Positions 21,228 to 30,986 of a stretch of DNA of 64,000 nucleotides are shown here, piece by piece. Location: contig NC_083679.1 of NCBI RefSeq assembly GCF_030384665.1, positions 1,093,291 through 1,157,290 on the forward strand, written 5' to 3'. The stretch is from Lodderomyces elongisporus. Lineage: Eukaryota > Ascomycota > Pichiomycetes > Serinales > Debaryomycetaceae. Under the pieces are notes generated by a model. It was given only the letters and a program-made list of their open reading frames with translations, had not been told where the DNA came from and made no database searches. Positions within the stretch are counted from its first letter, which is position 1. Every line of letters begins with the position of its first letter. Made by a program: the position numbers and the translations under genes.

Positions 21228-22055
21228 ATGGTTCAATTCAATTATCAGGCGCCTTGGGTACCTGTTTTGAACAACTGCATAGACAATGAACTTGCAGCCA
21301 CTGATAACAAACCACCATTCACCACATTCCAGATCGCCACAATAGACTCCAAGACAGGGTACCCAAATAGTCGGACGGTAATTTTTAGAGGCTGGCTATT
21401 CAACAATAAGTCAAGTAATGTTATAACATTTACTACAGACAAGAGGATGGACAAGTATCAGGAGTTGTTGCAAAACGATAAAGTTGAGGCTGTATTCTGG
21501 TTCAGCAATATTAGAAAGCAGATTAGATTTAGAGGCAGAGCCAGGATATTGGATGATGAGCACCATCCCAATATTGACATAAAGCATATGAAGGAGGAAA
21601 TCAATGGCAACTTGGTATCGCACCAGTCAAGTACCAGTTTATCAACACAATCTACACAGAAACAACCTATCAAAACTCCGTTGTTATCACCAACATATGC
21701 AGCAAACAACACGGCACAAGAAGAGTTTGATGCAGCAGATTTTGTGCCGCCAACAGATGAGGAATGGGAACAGGAGTTGCAAAGATACTGGGATGGTCTT
21801 TCCAAGCCAATGAAGACTAGTTTTAGGAAACCAGCACCTAAAAGTCCCATGACGGAAGAGAACCAGAAATTGATCAGCAAGATCCAACGAGGAGTGGATG
21901 GGAAGAAATCTGACGATGGGTTAAAAAATTTCGCTGTGGTGGGTATATTTGTCAACTATGTTGATTACTTTGAGCAGGATAAGGACAAACGGTTTATATA
22001 CGAGTTGGAGGAAGAGAACCAGCACCAATGGACTGAAACCGAAGTGTGTCCGTGA
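21228..22055 (+). CDS. Pyridoxamine 5'-phosphate oxidase-like FMN-binding protein (Alr4036 type)
   Basis: The 275-residue protein resembles the yeast YLR456W/YPR172W family, which carries the pyridoxamine-oxidase-like FMN-binding split barrel. Recognisable segments are PFTTFQIATIDSKTGYPNSR, TVIFRGW, TFTTDKRMDKYQEL and VEAVFWFSNIRKQIRFRGRA, all typical of the FMN-binding barrel. The C-terminal part has FAVVGIFVNYVDYFEQ. A polar Ser/Thr/Gln-rich insert lies around residues 125-170. The ATG at 21228 was chosen; the frame opens 60 bp earlier at a TTG, and that extension has no ATG. The substrate of this family is unknown. It is probably not the vitamin B6 enzyme Pdx3 itself. Confidence 0.8.
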   Translation: MVQFNYQAPWVPVLNNCIDNELAATDNKPPFTTFQIATIDSKTGYPNSRTVIFRGWLFNNKSSNVITFTTDKRMDKYQELLQNDKVEAVFWFSNIRKQIRFRGRARILDDEHHPNIDIKHMKEEINGNLVSHQSSTSLSTQSTQKQPIKTPLLSPTYAANNTAQEEFDAADFVPPTDEEWEQELQRYWDGLSKPMKTSFRKPAPKSPMTEENQKLISKIQRGVDGKKSDDGLKNFAVVGIFVNYVDYFEQDKDKRFIYELEEENQHQWTETEVCP

Positions 22056-23273
22056 AAAGACCAAAAAAAGGAGAGAAAAACAAAACAAAACAAAACAACA
22101 AGATTTTTCGTTTATTTCTTTTTGGCAATAAAGAGTTTGATCTCTTTATATGTTTAGGACATTCTTTTCTTGTTTATTTGTTTCTTTCTTTTAAACTTCT
22201 GTTAATCATCTCTTGTTCTTTTCCACGTTTTATTAATTTTTTTTTTTTCAAAGTGTACATAATAGATAATTAAGATTTAAAGAAAAGAAGAAGAAAAGGA
22301 GAGGAGAAGAGAGCAAAAGCCCATTTTTCTCTTTTTGGCAAATGGCAATGGCGACATTTATTGTATTTGTGGATGTAGTTTTGTTGATAAATACTTTATC
22401 GACAGTATCAAGGATGTGTAATCCGAGTCTGGTCCGATTTTTTTTTTTTTCATTTCCCATATCAGTACAGAGTATGGTACTGAAAATGGAATGTAAAGTG
22501 GGCCTTGACAGGTAATGGTCACTTTAATCTCATAGAGACATCACAAGATTCTATGGGGGAAATTACCAAGAAGGTTTTTTTTCCCCCTATTTGAGGAGTT
22601 GGAGATTTACGATGAACATGTAATATTCGTTTCTTAAAATTATGCGTGATCACCATTTAATTTCAGTATCTCTACATCCTTTCCTTCTAAGTTAATTAGT
22701 AAATGAATGGATAAATGAGTAAATGAACAAATGAATATTTAAATATAGCAAATTAATGAAAAGGGCAGAGAGTATGCCCAGTGTGAAACTAAACAACAAA
22801 TCAAAAACCAAAAATCAAAAACCAAAAAAAAATAAATGATGGGAGCAGTTCTGTAAATTGGCTTAAAACTATTTCTGTTATTTGCAAAACCAAAACAAAT
22901 AGGAGAACTGGGGAGAGAGGAGCAAGAGGGAGAGGAGGAAGAGGAGGAGATAGGGCAAAGAAAAACGCGCGACAACGAGAGCAAACGATCATTGTCTCTC
23001 TCCCCCCTCTCTCTCTCTCTTTCTCTCATTCTCAATTTCAATTTCAATTTCTTTCTCACCCTCCTCTCCCCCCAGTATATAATCACCAAAAGTATACCCA
23101 AAATCAAAACAATACAATCCTCATCACTTTTCCTCTTTTTCCTCTTTTTTCCTTTTTTTTTTTTTCTCCTTTCCCTCTTTTCTTTTCTTCTTCTTCTTTT
23201 TCTTCTTCTTGTATTTCAGTTTAACCAACCCATATACAATTTAAATTATATATAAATCTATCTATAAACAACC
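22056..23273. other. Intergenic region upstream of histone H1
   Basis: These 1.2 kb hold poly(T), AAATGA-type repeats near 22700-22735, and a long pyrimidine-rich block (about 22990-23220) directly before the histone H1 leader. Short frames here are simple-sequence artefacts. Confidence 0.5.
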
Positions 23274-24211
23274 ATGTCTACTGCTACTGCTGCTCCATCC
23301 AAAACCTACAAGGGTATGCCTCAAATATCTGGAAACTTTGATCACCAGATTTTTTTTTCCTTTCTTTTTTTGTTTTTTTTTGGTCACTGCTTTTTCAAAA
23401 CCAAAGTCAAAACCAAAACAATGCAAAGAAAGACTAAAAACATTGTTCATGGAGTCAATTTACTAACTGCTATGTGTTATAGAGATGATCAAGGAAGCTA
23501 TCTCCACCTTGAAAGAGAGAAACGGATCTTCGTATGTTTAATTTGCCTTCCAGTTTATAATTCTTTACATTTTTTTGGCCTCCCGCCTCACCCGTTCAAT
23601 TTATTAATGTCCACATAGCCCACAACTGTGGGTTCAGCAATGTGTGACCATGCTTATGCTATACTCCTTTTTTTTTCCTCGAAAAAGAGAGAATAAACAT
23701 TGATAAAAAAGGGGGAATAAGGGATATAGAAAAACTCAGCATTTGTTACTAACAATTTTTTTTTCATTTCAGTCGTCAATCACTTAAGAAGTATGTTCAA
23801 AGCAACTTTCAATTGAAGGGTGGTAACTTTGACTCCTTGTTCAACTCAGCCTTGAGAAAGGGTGTTGAAGCTGGTGACTTTGTTCAACCAAAAGGACCAT
23901 CAGGACCAGTTAAATTGAAGAAGAAGGAACCAGTTGTCAAAGAAGCCAAGGCCAAGAAGGACAAGGACGGTGCTTCAGCAAAGAAAGCCACCAAGAAAGC
24001 AGGAACTAAAGATGCCAAGGCCACTAAAGCCAAGAAGGATGCAACCAAAAAGGACACCACCAAGAAAACTACCACTGCCACCAAAGCTAAGAAGGAAGCA
24101 GCCGGTAAAGTGACCAAACCAGCAGCAACAAAGAAGAAAGCTGCTGCTTCTGCCACTGGTGCTTCTACTACTAAGAAAGCAGCTCCAGCTAAGAAGGTTG
24201 CTAAGAAATAA
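23274..24211 (+). CDS. HHO1: Histone H1 (three exons)
   Basis: The reading frame is rebuilt as exons 23274-23313, 23483-23531 and 23773-24211, giving 175 residues. Both introns have canonical signals: 5' GTATGC or GTATGT, a perfect TACTAAC branch site (23461-23467 and 23747-23753) and a 3' AG shortly after. Splicing restores an H1 globular (winged-helix) domain around residues 10-75, containing [19 protein letters not shown] joined to [14 protein letters not shown] and [21 protein letters not shown] Lys/Ala-rich tail of about 100 residues with AKK and TKK repeats follows. The protein is linker histone, which binds nucleosomal linker DNA. It has a single globular domain, unlike S. cerevisiae Hho1, which has two. 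Confidence 0.93.
23314..23482 (+). other. Histone H1 intron 1
   Basis: The 169-bp intron has 5' GTATGC, branch site TACTAAC at 23461-23467 and 3' AG at 23481-23482. Exon 1 is only 40 bp. Joining gives a Glu codon across the junction and continues the conserved KTYKEMI motif. Confidence 0.88.
23532..23772 (+). other. Histone H1 intron 2
   Basis: The 241-bp intron has 5' GTATGT, branch site TACTAAC at 23747-23753, a T-rich tract and 3' AG at 23771-23772. The junction falls inside a Ser codon of the conserved GSSRQSL motif. Confidence 0.9.
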
Positions 24212-25112
24212 GTGAGAGAGAAATTGTTAAACTGCTGAAAACTGAATTGTCCATCAACTCAGTCTCAATTGCCGAGGGTATTGTTGCTGTTGTTTCTTGT
24301 TTTTTTGTCAACAATTGATTCCTTACTGTTTTTTTTTCTTTCTTCTTCTTTTTCTTATAACTTCCATTCTTTATATGTTGAAACCCCTTTTTTTTTCTAA
24401 AGCTGCTTTCAATTGCTGCTGACTTTCTAGTTCTGCTGATTTTGTATAAGTATTGTAATCTTTATTTTTGTCTATTAAACGTTTCTAAATACTGACTCAA
24501 AGTCAAAATTGTGTAGTTTGTTTTTCTCTAGTCTTGAAGCTGTGGGAAATGTGATATGGGTAATGGGAAATGTCAAATGGGGGGAAGTATTGAGCGTGAT
24601 ACCGGAAACGTAAAGTGTAAACAAATAACGCTGCAATCTCTCATGCAGGAATGTAACAATGCGCGTTTAGTGTAATTTTCGGTCCGCTCACTGCAAATAA
24701 TGCTACCATGTCTCGCTCTGCCATCTTCTCCTGCCATCTCGTACTACCATTTCCTCCTGCCTTTTCGCTCTCTCTGTTTTCATCTTTTTTTTTTCTTTTT
24801 TTTTCTTATTTTTAGTCTCTCACTTTTTCTCGTCTTTTCATTTATTGTCCATATCCTTATCCTCATTTGTACGTCCAGCTATCTCACGACGCGGAACAAA
24901 ACATACTTGGGGCTCAAACGGACCTTAATCAAAACTGTAACAAAAACTGGTTAATAAAAAAAAAATTACTTTGCCATGCGCGTATTGCCAGAATAAACTA
25001 CTTTTCACAAGGTATTATAGATAACCTACAGTATAGATCACTTTTTGGTTTTTGTTGTTTTTTTTTTCCTTACTTGTCTATCATTAAAATAAGGATCTCT
25101 CTAACTGCAACA
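24212..25112. other. Intergenic region HHO1-DFR1
   Basis: These 0.9 kb have T-rich 3' DNA after histone H1 and a pyrimidine-rich region near 24760-24840 upstream of DFR1. The frame of DFR1 is open upstream of its ATG from about 24867, but that part looks non-coding. Confidence 0.5.
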
Positions 25113-25754
25113 ATGACCAGTGAAAAACCTACAATCTCAATAATTGTTGCTGCACTCAAACCAAGCTACGGGATTGGCAATAAGGGGAAACTACCATGGC
25201 GTCTACGTAAGGAAATGGCGTATTTCAAACGCGTTACCCTGCGAACTACACACACCCAAAATGCTGTTATTATGGGCCGCAAGACTTGGGAATCCATTCC
25301 TGTGAAATTCCGTCCGTTGCCAGATAGATTGAATATTGTGCTTTCGCGTTCCTTTGCCAATGAAGAGCAAGAAAATGGAGTTATTCATGCAAATTCCATT
25401 GGCAGATGCGTGGAATTGATCAAGGAAAAAAACTTGCTGAAAGTATTCATCATTGGTGGAAGTGAGATATATCATGCATTTTTGAGAGAAAAGGGGTTGG
25501 TCGACTATTTGTTGATTACAGAGATTGAACAAGATGTAAAAAATGCCGAGGGCAAGGACAAGGAGGGGGAAACTAAAGAAGAAGAAGAAGAAGTGAAGGA
25601 AGTGGAGATGGATACGTTCTTAAAGTTTGACACTAATGAGTGGGTCATGGGAAGTCAAGAAGAATTAAAGGAGTATACTGGGGAAACTGAAATTGAGACT
25701 AATGTCAAGGAAGGTGATTTCACTTACAATTACACAATCTGGAAGAGAAAGTAA
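25113..25754 (+). CDS. DFR1: Dihydrofolate reductase
   Basis: The 213-residue enzyme reduces dihydrofolate to tetrahydrofolate with NADPH, for thymidylate and purine synthesis. Fungal DHFR motifs are all present: IIVAALKPSYGIG, LPWRLRKEMAYFK (with the substrate-binding acidic residue), NAVIMGRKTWESIP, RPLPDRLNIVLSRS, VFIIGGSEIYH, LLITEIE, and C-terminal EGDFTYNYTIWKRK. The ATG at 25113 was chosen because the family starts just before ISIIVAAL. About 30 extra acidic residues (GKDKEGETKEEEEEVKEVE) sit between LLITEIE and MDTFLKF. Residue 43 is encoded by CTG at 25239-25241, where relatives have Ser or Thr. This supports Ser decoding. Confidence 0.96.
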   Translation: MTSEKPTISIIVAALKPSYGIGNKGKLPWRLRKEMAYFKRVTLRTTHTQNAVIMGRKTWESIPVKFRPLPDRLNIVLSRSFANEEQENGVIHANSIGRCVELIKEKNLLKVFIIGGSEIYHAFLREKGLVDYLLITEIEQDVKNAEGKDKEGETKEEEEEVKEVEMDTFLKFDTNEWVMGSQEELKEYTGETEIETNVKEGDFTYNYTIWKRK

Positions 25755-25902
25755 AGAAAAAAAGTACACATATCTATCTATATATATATATATATAGATT
25801 TATTTATTTATTAATTTATTTATTAATTTATTGGACAAGACCCAGTAAATGATAATCTAATGCATTATATACTTACAGTGTATGCTGAATAACTTTTCAT
25901 TT

Positions 25903-27255
25903 TCACTTCTTGTCATCAAAAACACGTAATCGAGAAGTTACCCTTTCATCGTATTCAAGTTCTTGTACCCACTCAGACTTCTTTTCCAACCCCTTCTTCA
26001 CCCAATTCTTGGGCCAGTCAATCTCTTCCTCACCAGCCATCAAGATATCCTTATATACAAATGGTCTAGTCTCCATATTCACTATATGTGCTGCTCGATC
26101 TCCATAATCATCGGCAAGAAATCTCTTGGTGAACCAGCGATAAATCTTGGTTGGAATATTGACAAATCCTTGCACTTTGGGAACTGGGAAAACATACACT
26201 GGTTGCTCAAAAAATTCAGGAACACCTTGCTCGTTACGTACAATCCGACTCATGTCGAATTCTGGCGCAAGTGGCGCATCCGGATATTCTTTTCCGCTAA
26301 TATATTTCATAGCAACAGGTTTGAGATTTTTTTCCTCATCGTCATCATCTCCATTGTTGGAAGATGTATCATTAGCATGCTCTTCAGCTCTCTTGGCTTC
26401 TTCCTCGGCAATCGCTTCCGGTTTGACCAAAGGTCCAAGAAGACCTTCATGGAGACCACTTATATACTCCTTGTAAGCGCCTCTACCTATACATACCACA
26501 CCTCCAGCAACAGCACTATCATTGTCCATACCTTCCTTGGTAGAGTCGTCAGAAACAATGTCCACTTTTTGAGGAAAGATTCTGTAGAGACCAAGCACAT
26601 CTGCTGGCTTATACAAGGTAGATCGGCTCACGGTTTCTTCTGAATCAGCTGCTGGAGTGTTGTTCTTTGCCAAAGTAAATGACGTTACTGGAGTCACTGG
26701 CGTTGTGGTTGATTGTGATGTTGCAAGTGCATCCTTCTCCTCGTTTGATTGTCCACCAGCCGCTTTGATCCTCAAATCTCGGATTCTTTGAGCAACATTA
26801 GCACGAATATCACCTTGTCTATTTTCACTGAAAATTTCAAAGTCAACACAACCTGCGTTGAAAACAGGTTTGATATATTTCCTGAATAGCTTCATCGACT
26901 CATCAAGAAAATCATTTGGAGGTGGCGCAATGTATATAGTAAGTTTCCGAGGAATTCGTTCATTCGTATAGATCTCGTCTCCAAAATGTTTAACGCTCTC
27001 CATCCATTTCTTGCGAATCTGTTTTTGTTCATATTTGTCATAAGCAATCAGCGAACCAATACCAATGACAACTGACCAGAATATCATCCAATTTCGAGAT
27101 GGTAAAGAGATGCGCTTGATTCCCATCATTCGTAACGCTGGGTTCTCATACCCTTTCTTCACTGGCTTTGCAGATGGTTTGGTTTCTGCTTTAGGTTCTA
27201 TCTTGGGTTCCTGCTTTGAAAGCTCCAGTTTAGGATCAGGACCAGGTTCAGACAT
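25903..27255 (-). CDS. TIM54: Mitochondrial inner-membrane import subunit Tim54
   Basis: The 450-residue protein belongs to the TIM22 complex, which inserts carrier proteins into the inner mitochondrial membrane. Tim54 signatures are KKGYENPALRMMGI, LPSRNWMIFWSVV, a single membrane segment at about 55-72, PRKLTIYIAPPPNDFLDES and ENRQGDIRANVAQRIRDLR. The ATG at 27255 was chosen; a TTG four codons upstream extends the frame. The N-terminus has a Pro/Lys/Glu-rich stretch with repeated KxEPK. An acidic insert with NNGDDDDEEKN lies near residue 295. It is convergent with DFR1, with 148 AT-rich bases between the stops. Confidence 0.93.
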   Translation of the reverse strand: MSEPGPDPKLELSKQEPKIEPKAETKPSAKPVKKGYENPALRMMGIKRISLPSRNWMIFWSVVIGIGSLIAYDKYEQKQIRKKWMESVKHFGDEIYTNERIPRKLTIYIAPPPNDFLDESMKLFRKYIKPVFNAGCVDFEIFSENRQGDIRANVAQRIRDLRIKAAGGQSNEEKDALATSQSTTTPVTPVTSFTLAKNNTPAADSEETVSRSTLYKPADVLGLYRIFPQKVDIVSDDSTKEGMDNDSAVAGGVVCIGRGAYKEYISGLHEGLLGPLVKPEAIAEEEAKRAEEHANDTSSNNGDDDDEEKNLKPVAMKYISGKEYPDAPLAPEFDMSRIVRNEQGVPEFFEQPVYVFPVPKVQGFVNIPTKIYRWFTKRFLADDYGDRAAHIVNMETRPFVYKDILMAGEEEIDWPKNWVKKGLEKKSEWVQELEYDERVTSRLRVFDDKK

Positions 27256-27612
27256 GTTGAAGGACAAAACTACTCTATTGTCGTGAATACGTTTGAATTA
27301 TATTGTTGACAAATATTGTGGGGGAGGGGGGGGGAAACTTTTATTTTACAAAAGTGAAATTTGAGAGTGATTTTGTCTAACATAAAAGATGGTATATACT
27401 TTTCTTTTTTTTTTTCCCTCTCATTCTTCAACACTTTTTGCAACACAAAGTTGTTACAAATATTTTCTCTCTCTCTCTTTCTCTTTCTTTTTTTTTTTTA
27501 CTCTCTTTTTTTTCTTTTCTTCTTTCCTCTCTAATTCTGTTTAATTTTCTATTTTACTTTTATTTTTTTATTTATTTTGCAGCTAAAGAATAATCCTCCA
27601 CCAGTTGGCATT
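27256..27612. promoter_or_regulatory. TIM54 upstream / ZNG1 downstream region
   Basis: These 357 bp separate two minus-strand genes. They contain a CTCTCT/T-rich block (about 27410-27530) and a G-rich spot (near 27325). No gene was seen. Confidence 0.5.
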
Positions 27613-28761
27613 CTATATATATTTACACAATTCTACCTTCAAATCTTCTAGGTTCAAATCTTTACCAATAAACACAAGCTTATTTTGGTCTACTCCATCT
27701 AATAATACCCCATTCTCAATGATTTCATAAGTCTCTCGTACTCCCTGAACAACACGCACATCTTCTTTACCGCAAACTAGTATTCCTTTTAATCTGTGCA
27801 CTTCTATTGGTTTCCCATTAGCTTCTGATTCCCAAAGCACTTGTTGTAAGAATTTCTCAAGTTTTTCGAAACTGCTTGGATCTTTGAAAAATGGAAAGTC
27901 AACAGTTACTGTAGTGATTCGATGATCGTGGAAAGAAGCGTAAGTTTCTGAGGATGGTAGTAATCTCGTGTTGGCATCAAAAGAATGCAAATCCAATATT
28001 TTATCAGTATCAACGTCTCCAAATGAAGTGGGGATAATAGGTGGAACTTCATTGACAGATCTTATCCTCTTTTCAATCTCCAGCAAGTCATCAACTTTAT
28101 CTGATTTGTTTAATAAAACTACATCTGCTAATGCAAGCTGCAAATGCGCCGTTGTTATCCCCTCCTCGCCTTCAATTGTTTCAAAATTTTGTTCCTTGTG
28201 CCAATGACCACCAACGTCATCCAAGCACTTGACAATATTGCTGGCATCGCACACTGTCACAACTCCATCGATATAAATATTCGACGCAAGTGCATCGTCT
28301 AGCCAGAACATCTTTGCTATAGGCGCAGGATCCGCAACACCAGTGGTTTCCAACAAGATATAATCGATTTTATCCTTGGAGTTTTGAATCAAGTTTTCAA
28401 TTGCAGTAACACCATTATCTTTGACAGTGCAGCAGAGACATCCATTCCCAATGTCTAGCCATTCTTGAACACTTTCATTTTGATCTTGTATAGTGACTGA
28501 TTTCTCAATAACTGAAGAGTCTCCAAACTCATTCAAGATGATTGCTAATCGTTTATTTGTCTTTAACCCAATCTGTTTAAGAAGTGTAGATTTGCCTGAC
28601 CCGAGGTACCCCGTAACTATTGTGATGGGGATCTTGCGCGTAACTTCCAAAGGTGTCAGCGACAGTGGTACAAACTCTTGAGGAACAACTTTTTCTGTCT
28701 TGATTTGACCATTCTCTGGTAAGTCAGCAACCAATTCTGGTATCTCATCTAGTTCTGTCAT
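27613..28761 (-). CDS. ZNG1: CobW/COG0523 GTPase, Zng1-type zinc metallochaperone
   Basis: The 382-residue protein has the CobW core: Walker A GYLGSGKS at 51-58, NEFG at 77-80, the metal-binding motif CLCC at 108-111, ETTGVADPAP at 138-147 and the guanine motif NKSD at 218-221. A CobW C-terminal domain follows. The eukaryotic Zng1 group passes zinc to methionine aminopeptidase Map1 using GTP. An N-terminal peptide PELV (residues 8-11) resembles the CPELVP motif used by the human protein to dock on the METAP1 zinc finger, although the Cys is Ile here. It shares a 356-bp divergent promoter region with ALG12. Confidence 0.9.
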   Translation of the reverse strand: MTELDEIPELVADLPENGQIKTEKVVPQEFVPLSLTPLEVTRKIPITIVTGYLGSGKSTLLKQIGLKTNKRLAIILNEFGDSSVIEKSVTIQDQNESVQEWLDIGNGCLCCTVKDNGVTAIENLIQNSKDKIDYILLETTGVADPAPIAKMFWLDDALASNIYIDGVVTVCDASNIVKCLDDVGGHWHKEQNFETIEGEEGITTAHLQLALADVVLLNKSDKVDDLLEIEKRIRSVNEVPPIIPTSFGDVDTDKILDLHSFDANTRLLPSSETYASFHDHRITTVTVDFPFFKDPSSFEKLEKFLQQVLWESEANGKPIEVHRLKGILVCGKEDVRVVQGVRETYEIIENGVLLDGVDQNKLVFIGKDLNLEDLKVELCKYI

Positions 28762-29117
28762 CTCGTTGATGCTTTAGAATAGGGGGAAATAAGAAAACAC
28801 CAAAAAGAAAAGAAGAAAAGAAGGAGGATATGAAAAAAAGTAGTGACGAATATGGTTCTATGATGCAGGATGGAAGGAAATGAACTTTTGCCGCTTGATA
28901 CACGGCCCGATTTAGCTTTCCAAGGCGAGATTTTGCAAAAAGTATTTAGAGCGCAAAAATTCCCTGTACAGTAGTTATGTCACTTTATATTATTATTATT
29001 ATTATTTTCAAAAGAAGGAACATTGAATCACATAATTCTGACCCTTGAAAATTTACAGTTATAACTACAACACCTTTAATTAAAATACCTACAATACGTA
29101 ATTGAAAAATCTCAATT
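28762..29117. promoter_or_regulatory. Divergent promoter region ZNG1 / ALG12
   Basis: These 356 bp hold an A/G-rich stretch next to ZNG1 and an ATT trinucleotide run near 28990. No conserved operator was recognised. Confidence 0.5.
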
Positions 29118-30857
29118 ATGTATCGGTATAACAAAGTACTCGATGCGGCATTGGTGGCATTGATGGCCTACCACCTCGTGATATCACCGTACACAAAAGT
29201 CGAAGAGTCTTTCAATATACAAGCCATACACGATATACTCAATTACGGTATTCTACCAGAAAACTTACAGAGCTTTGACCATAAACAGTTCCCGGGAGTT
29301 GTGCCTCGTACTTTTATTGGTAGTCTTATTTTGTCGGCATTAGCAAAGCCATTGGTCGTACTCTTGTCGGTATTCGGTATTGATTTACTTAACGGTGATC
29401 AATCGAATTTGCAGCTCTTGGTAAGAGGAATCTTGGGGTTGATCAATGTATTTATGCTCATTAGATTAAGAGATGCTATAAATAGAGTTACTTTTCGTGA
29501 TAAAAAGAGTCAAACTAAAGGTCTTATTGGATTTTGGTACATGATCTTGTTGGCGTCGCAGTTTCATTTGAACTATTATTCTTCGCGCACGTTACCCAAC
29601 TTTATTGCACTTCCTTTTGTCAATTACGCGTTTAGTAAGCTAATTGTTGGTGATTTATCTGGATTGACCTGGTTGGCATTCACTGGAATTATATTTCGTC
29701 TCGAAGTTGGATTATTGGGTGCAATTATCGCCGTAGTCTCGTCGCTTGTATTTGGCCAGTCCAATATCGTTGCAAATATTGTTCTTCTTTCTGCAGGTAC
29801 ATTATTTGGTGGGGTTGCTTCATTTGCTGTTGACTCTTATTTCTGGGATAGAGCAGTGTTGCCTGAGCTCTCAGCGTTTATTTTCAATGTTGTTGAAGGA
29901 GAATCAGTGAAATGGGGAACTGAACCATGGGGTGCATATTTCACAAAATACTTGCTTCAAATATTCAGACCACCTGTCATCTTGATTCTAGCCGTCCCTG
30001 GCCTTATTGGAGATCCAGCAGAAAGTGAGAAAATTACTAAGAATGACCAAGCGGAATCTGTAGGGGAGTCAGAGTTAGAGCCAAAATCAAAATCAAAACC
30101 AAAACAAACACCTACACCTACACCTAAATTCATCAGACACCCTGCGGAGTATTCCTTGAAGATATTATTTGTTTCCTCGATTCTTTTCATTATTGCAATG
30201 TCCTTTCAACCGCATAAGGAATGGAGGTTTATCACGTACACTATTCCCATTTTTACATTGCAAGCTGCCAATGGATTGAGCAACATCTCAATGAAATGGT
30301 CACTTGGGTTTGCAACAAAGCTATTGACTGTGATAATAACTTTCATGGTTTTGTTTTCTTCAATATTGTCCATCTTTCTGGGGTATGTGTCAAGTTTCAA
30401 TTACCCCGGCGGTGAAGCACTTGCTTTTGCAAATGATTATATAAAGCAAGCGTATCCAGAAACAAATGCACTGGTTTACCTAACTGTTCCCGCATGCATG
30501 ACGGGAGTCACTAGGTTTCAAGAATTGCACGCTGCAACTACACACTACTCTAAAGAAGCAGAATCGAAAGTGAATCTTGGCGATTACGATATCATAATTG
30601 TTGATGAAAAGCAGAACGAAGGTGAGGAATGGGAACTATTGCATACTTCAAAGATATTCCAAGGAGTTAGTGTTCAAGTCTTTTACAAACTTATGATTGC
30701 TCAAAAATTCGACAGCTCAACAATCCCTAGACTAGTTCGATTGATTATTGAGGACTTTTTAAGTGGTACCAACGAATCACTGTTAACGTTACTTCGCTCA
30801 ACTATAAAATTAGAGGATTACCTTTATGTGTATGCAAAAAAAAAAAAAGAAAAGTAA
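29118..30857 (+). CDS. ALG12: Dol-P-Man:Man7GlcNAc2-PP-Dol alpha-1,6-mannosyltransferase
   Basis: The 579-residue multispanning ER protein of the GT-C family adds the eighth mannose to the lipid-linked N-glycan precursor. The luminal loop motif SPYTKVEESFNIQAIHDIL (residues 23-41) is diagnostic for Alg12. SRTLPNFIALPFVNYAF and the C-terminal HKEWRFITYTIPIF are shared with related dolichol-phosphate mannosyltransferases. About ten hydrophobic segments are visible. A hydrophilic Lys/Pro/Thr insert (KSKSKPKQTPTPTPK) lies near residue 330. The protein ends in a Lys-rich tail (AKKKKEK), where KKEK fits a KKxx ER-retrieval signal. Confidence 0.93.
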   Translation: MYRYNKVLDAALVALMAYHLVISPYTKVEESFNIQAIHDILNYGILPENLQSFDHKQFPGVVPRTFIGSLILSALAKPLVVLLSVFGIDLLNGDQSNLQLLVRGILGLINVFMLIRLRDAINRVTFRDKKSQTKGLIGFWYMILLASQFHLNYYSSRTLPNFIALPFVNYAFSKLIVGDLSGLTWLAFTGIIFRLEVGLLGAIIAVVSSLVFGQSNIVANIVLLSAGTLFGGVASFAVDSYFWDRAVLPELSAFIFNVVEGESVKWGTEPWGAYFTKYLLQIFRPPVILILAVPGLIGDPAESEKITKNDQAESVGESELEPKSKSKPKQTPTPTPKFIRHPAEYSLKILFVSSILFIIAMSFQPHKEWRFITYTIPIFTLQAANGLSNISMKWSLGFATKLLTVIITFMVLFSSILSIFLGYVSSFNYPGGEALAFANDYIKQAYPETNALVYLTVPACMTGVTRFQELHAATTHYSKEAESKVNLGDYDIIIVDEKQNEGEEWELLHTSKIFQGVSVQVFYKLMIAQKFDSSTIPRLVRLIIEDFLSGTNESLLTLLRSTIKLEDYLYVYAKKKKEK

Positions 30858-30986
30858 TTTAGGGTGAGCTGAAACTCTAGCAAGACTTTATATTAAATAG
30901 AGAAATTTATAAATAGAAGTTGACAAATACCAAAGGGTTTAGTAAACTGTTTCCTTTTTTTTCTTCTGTTCTTTTTCTTTCTTGCT

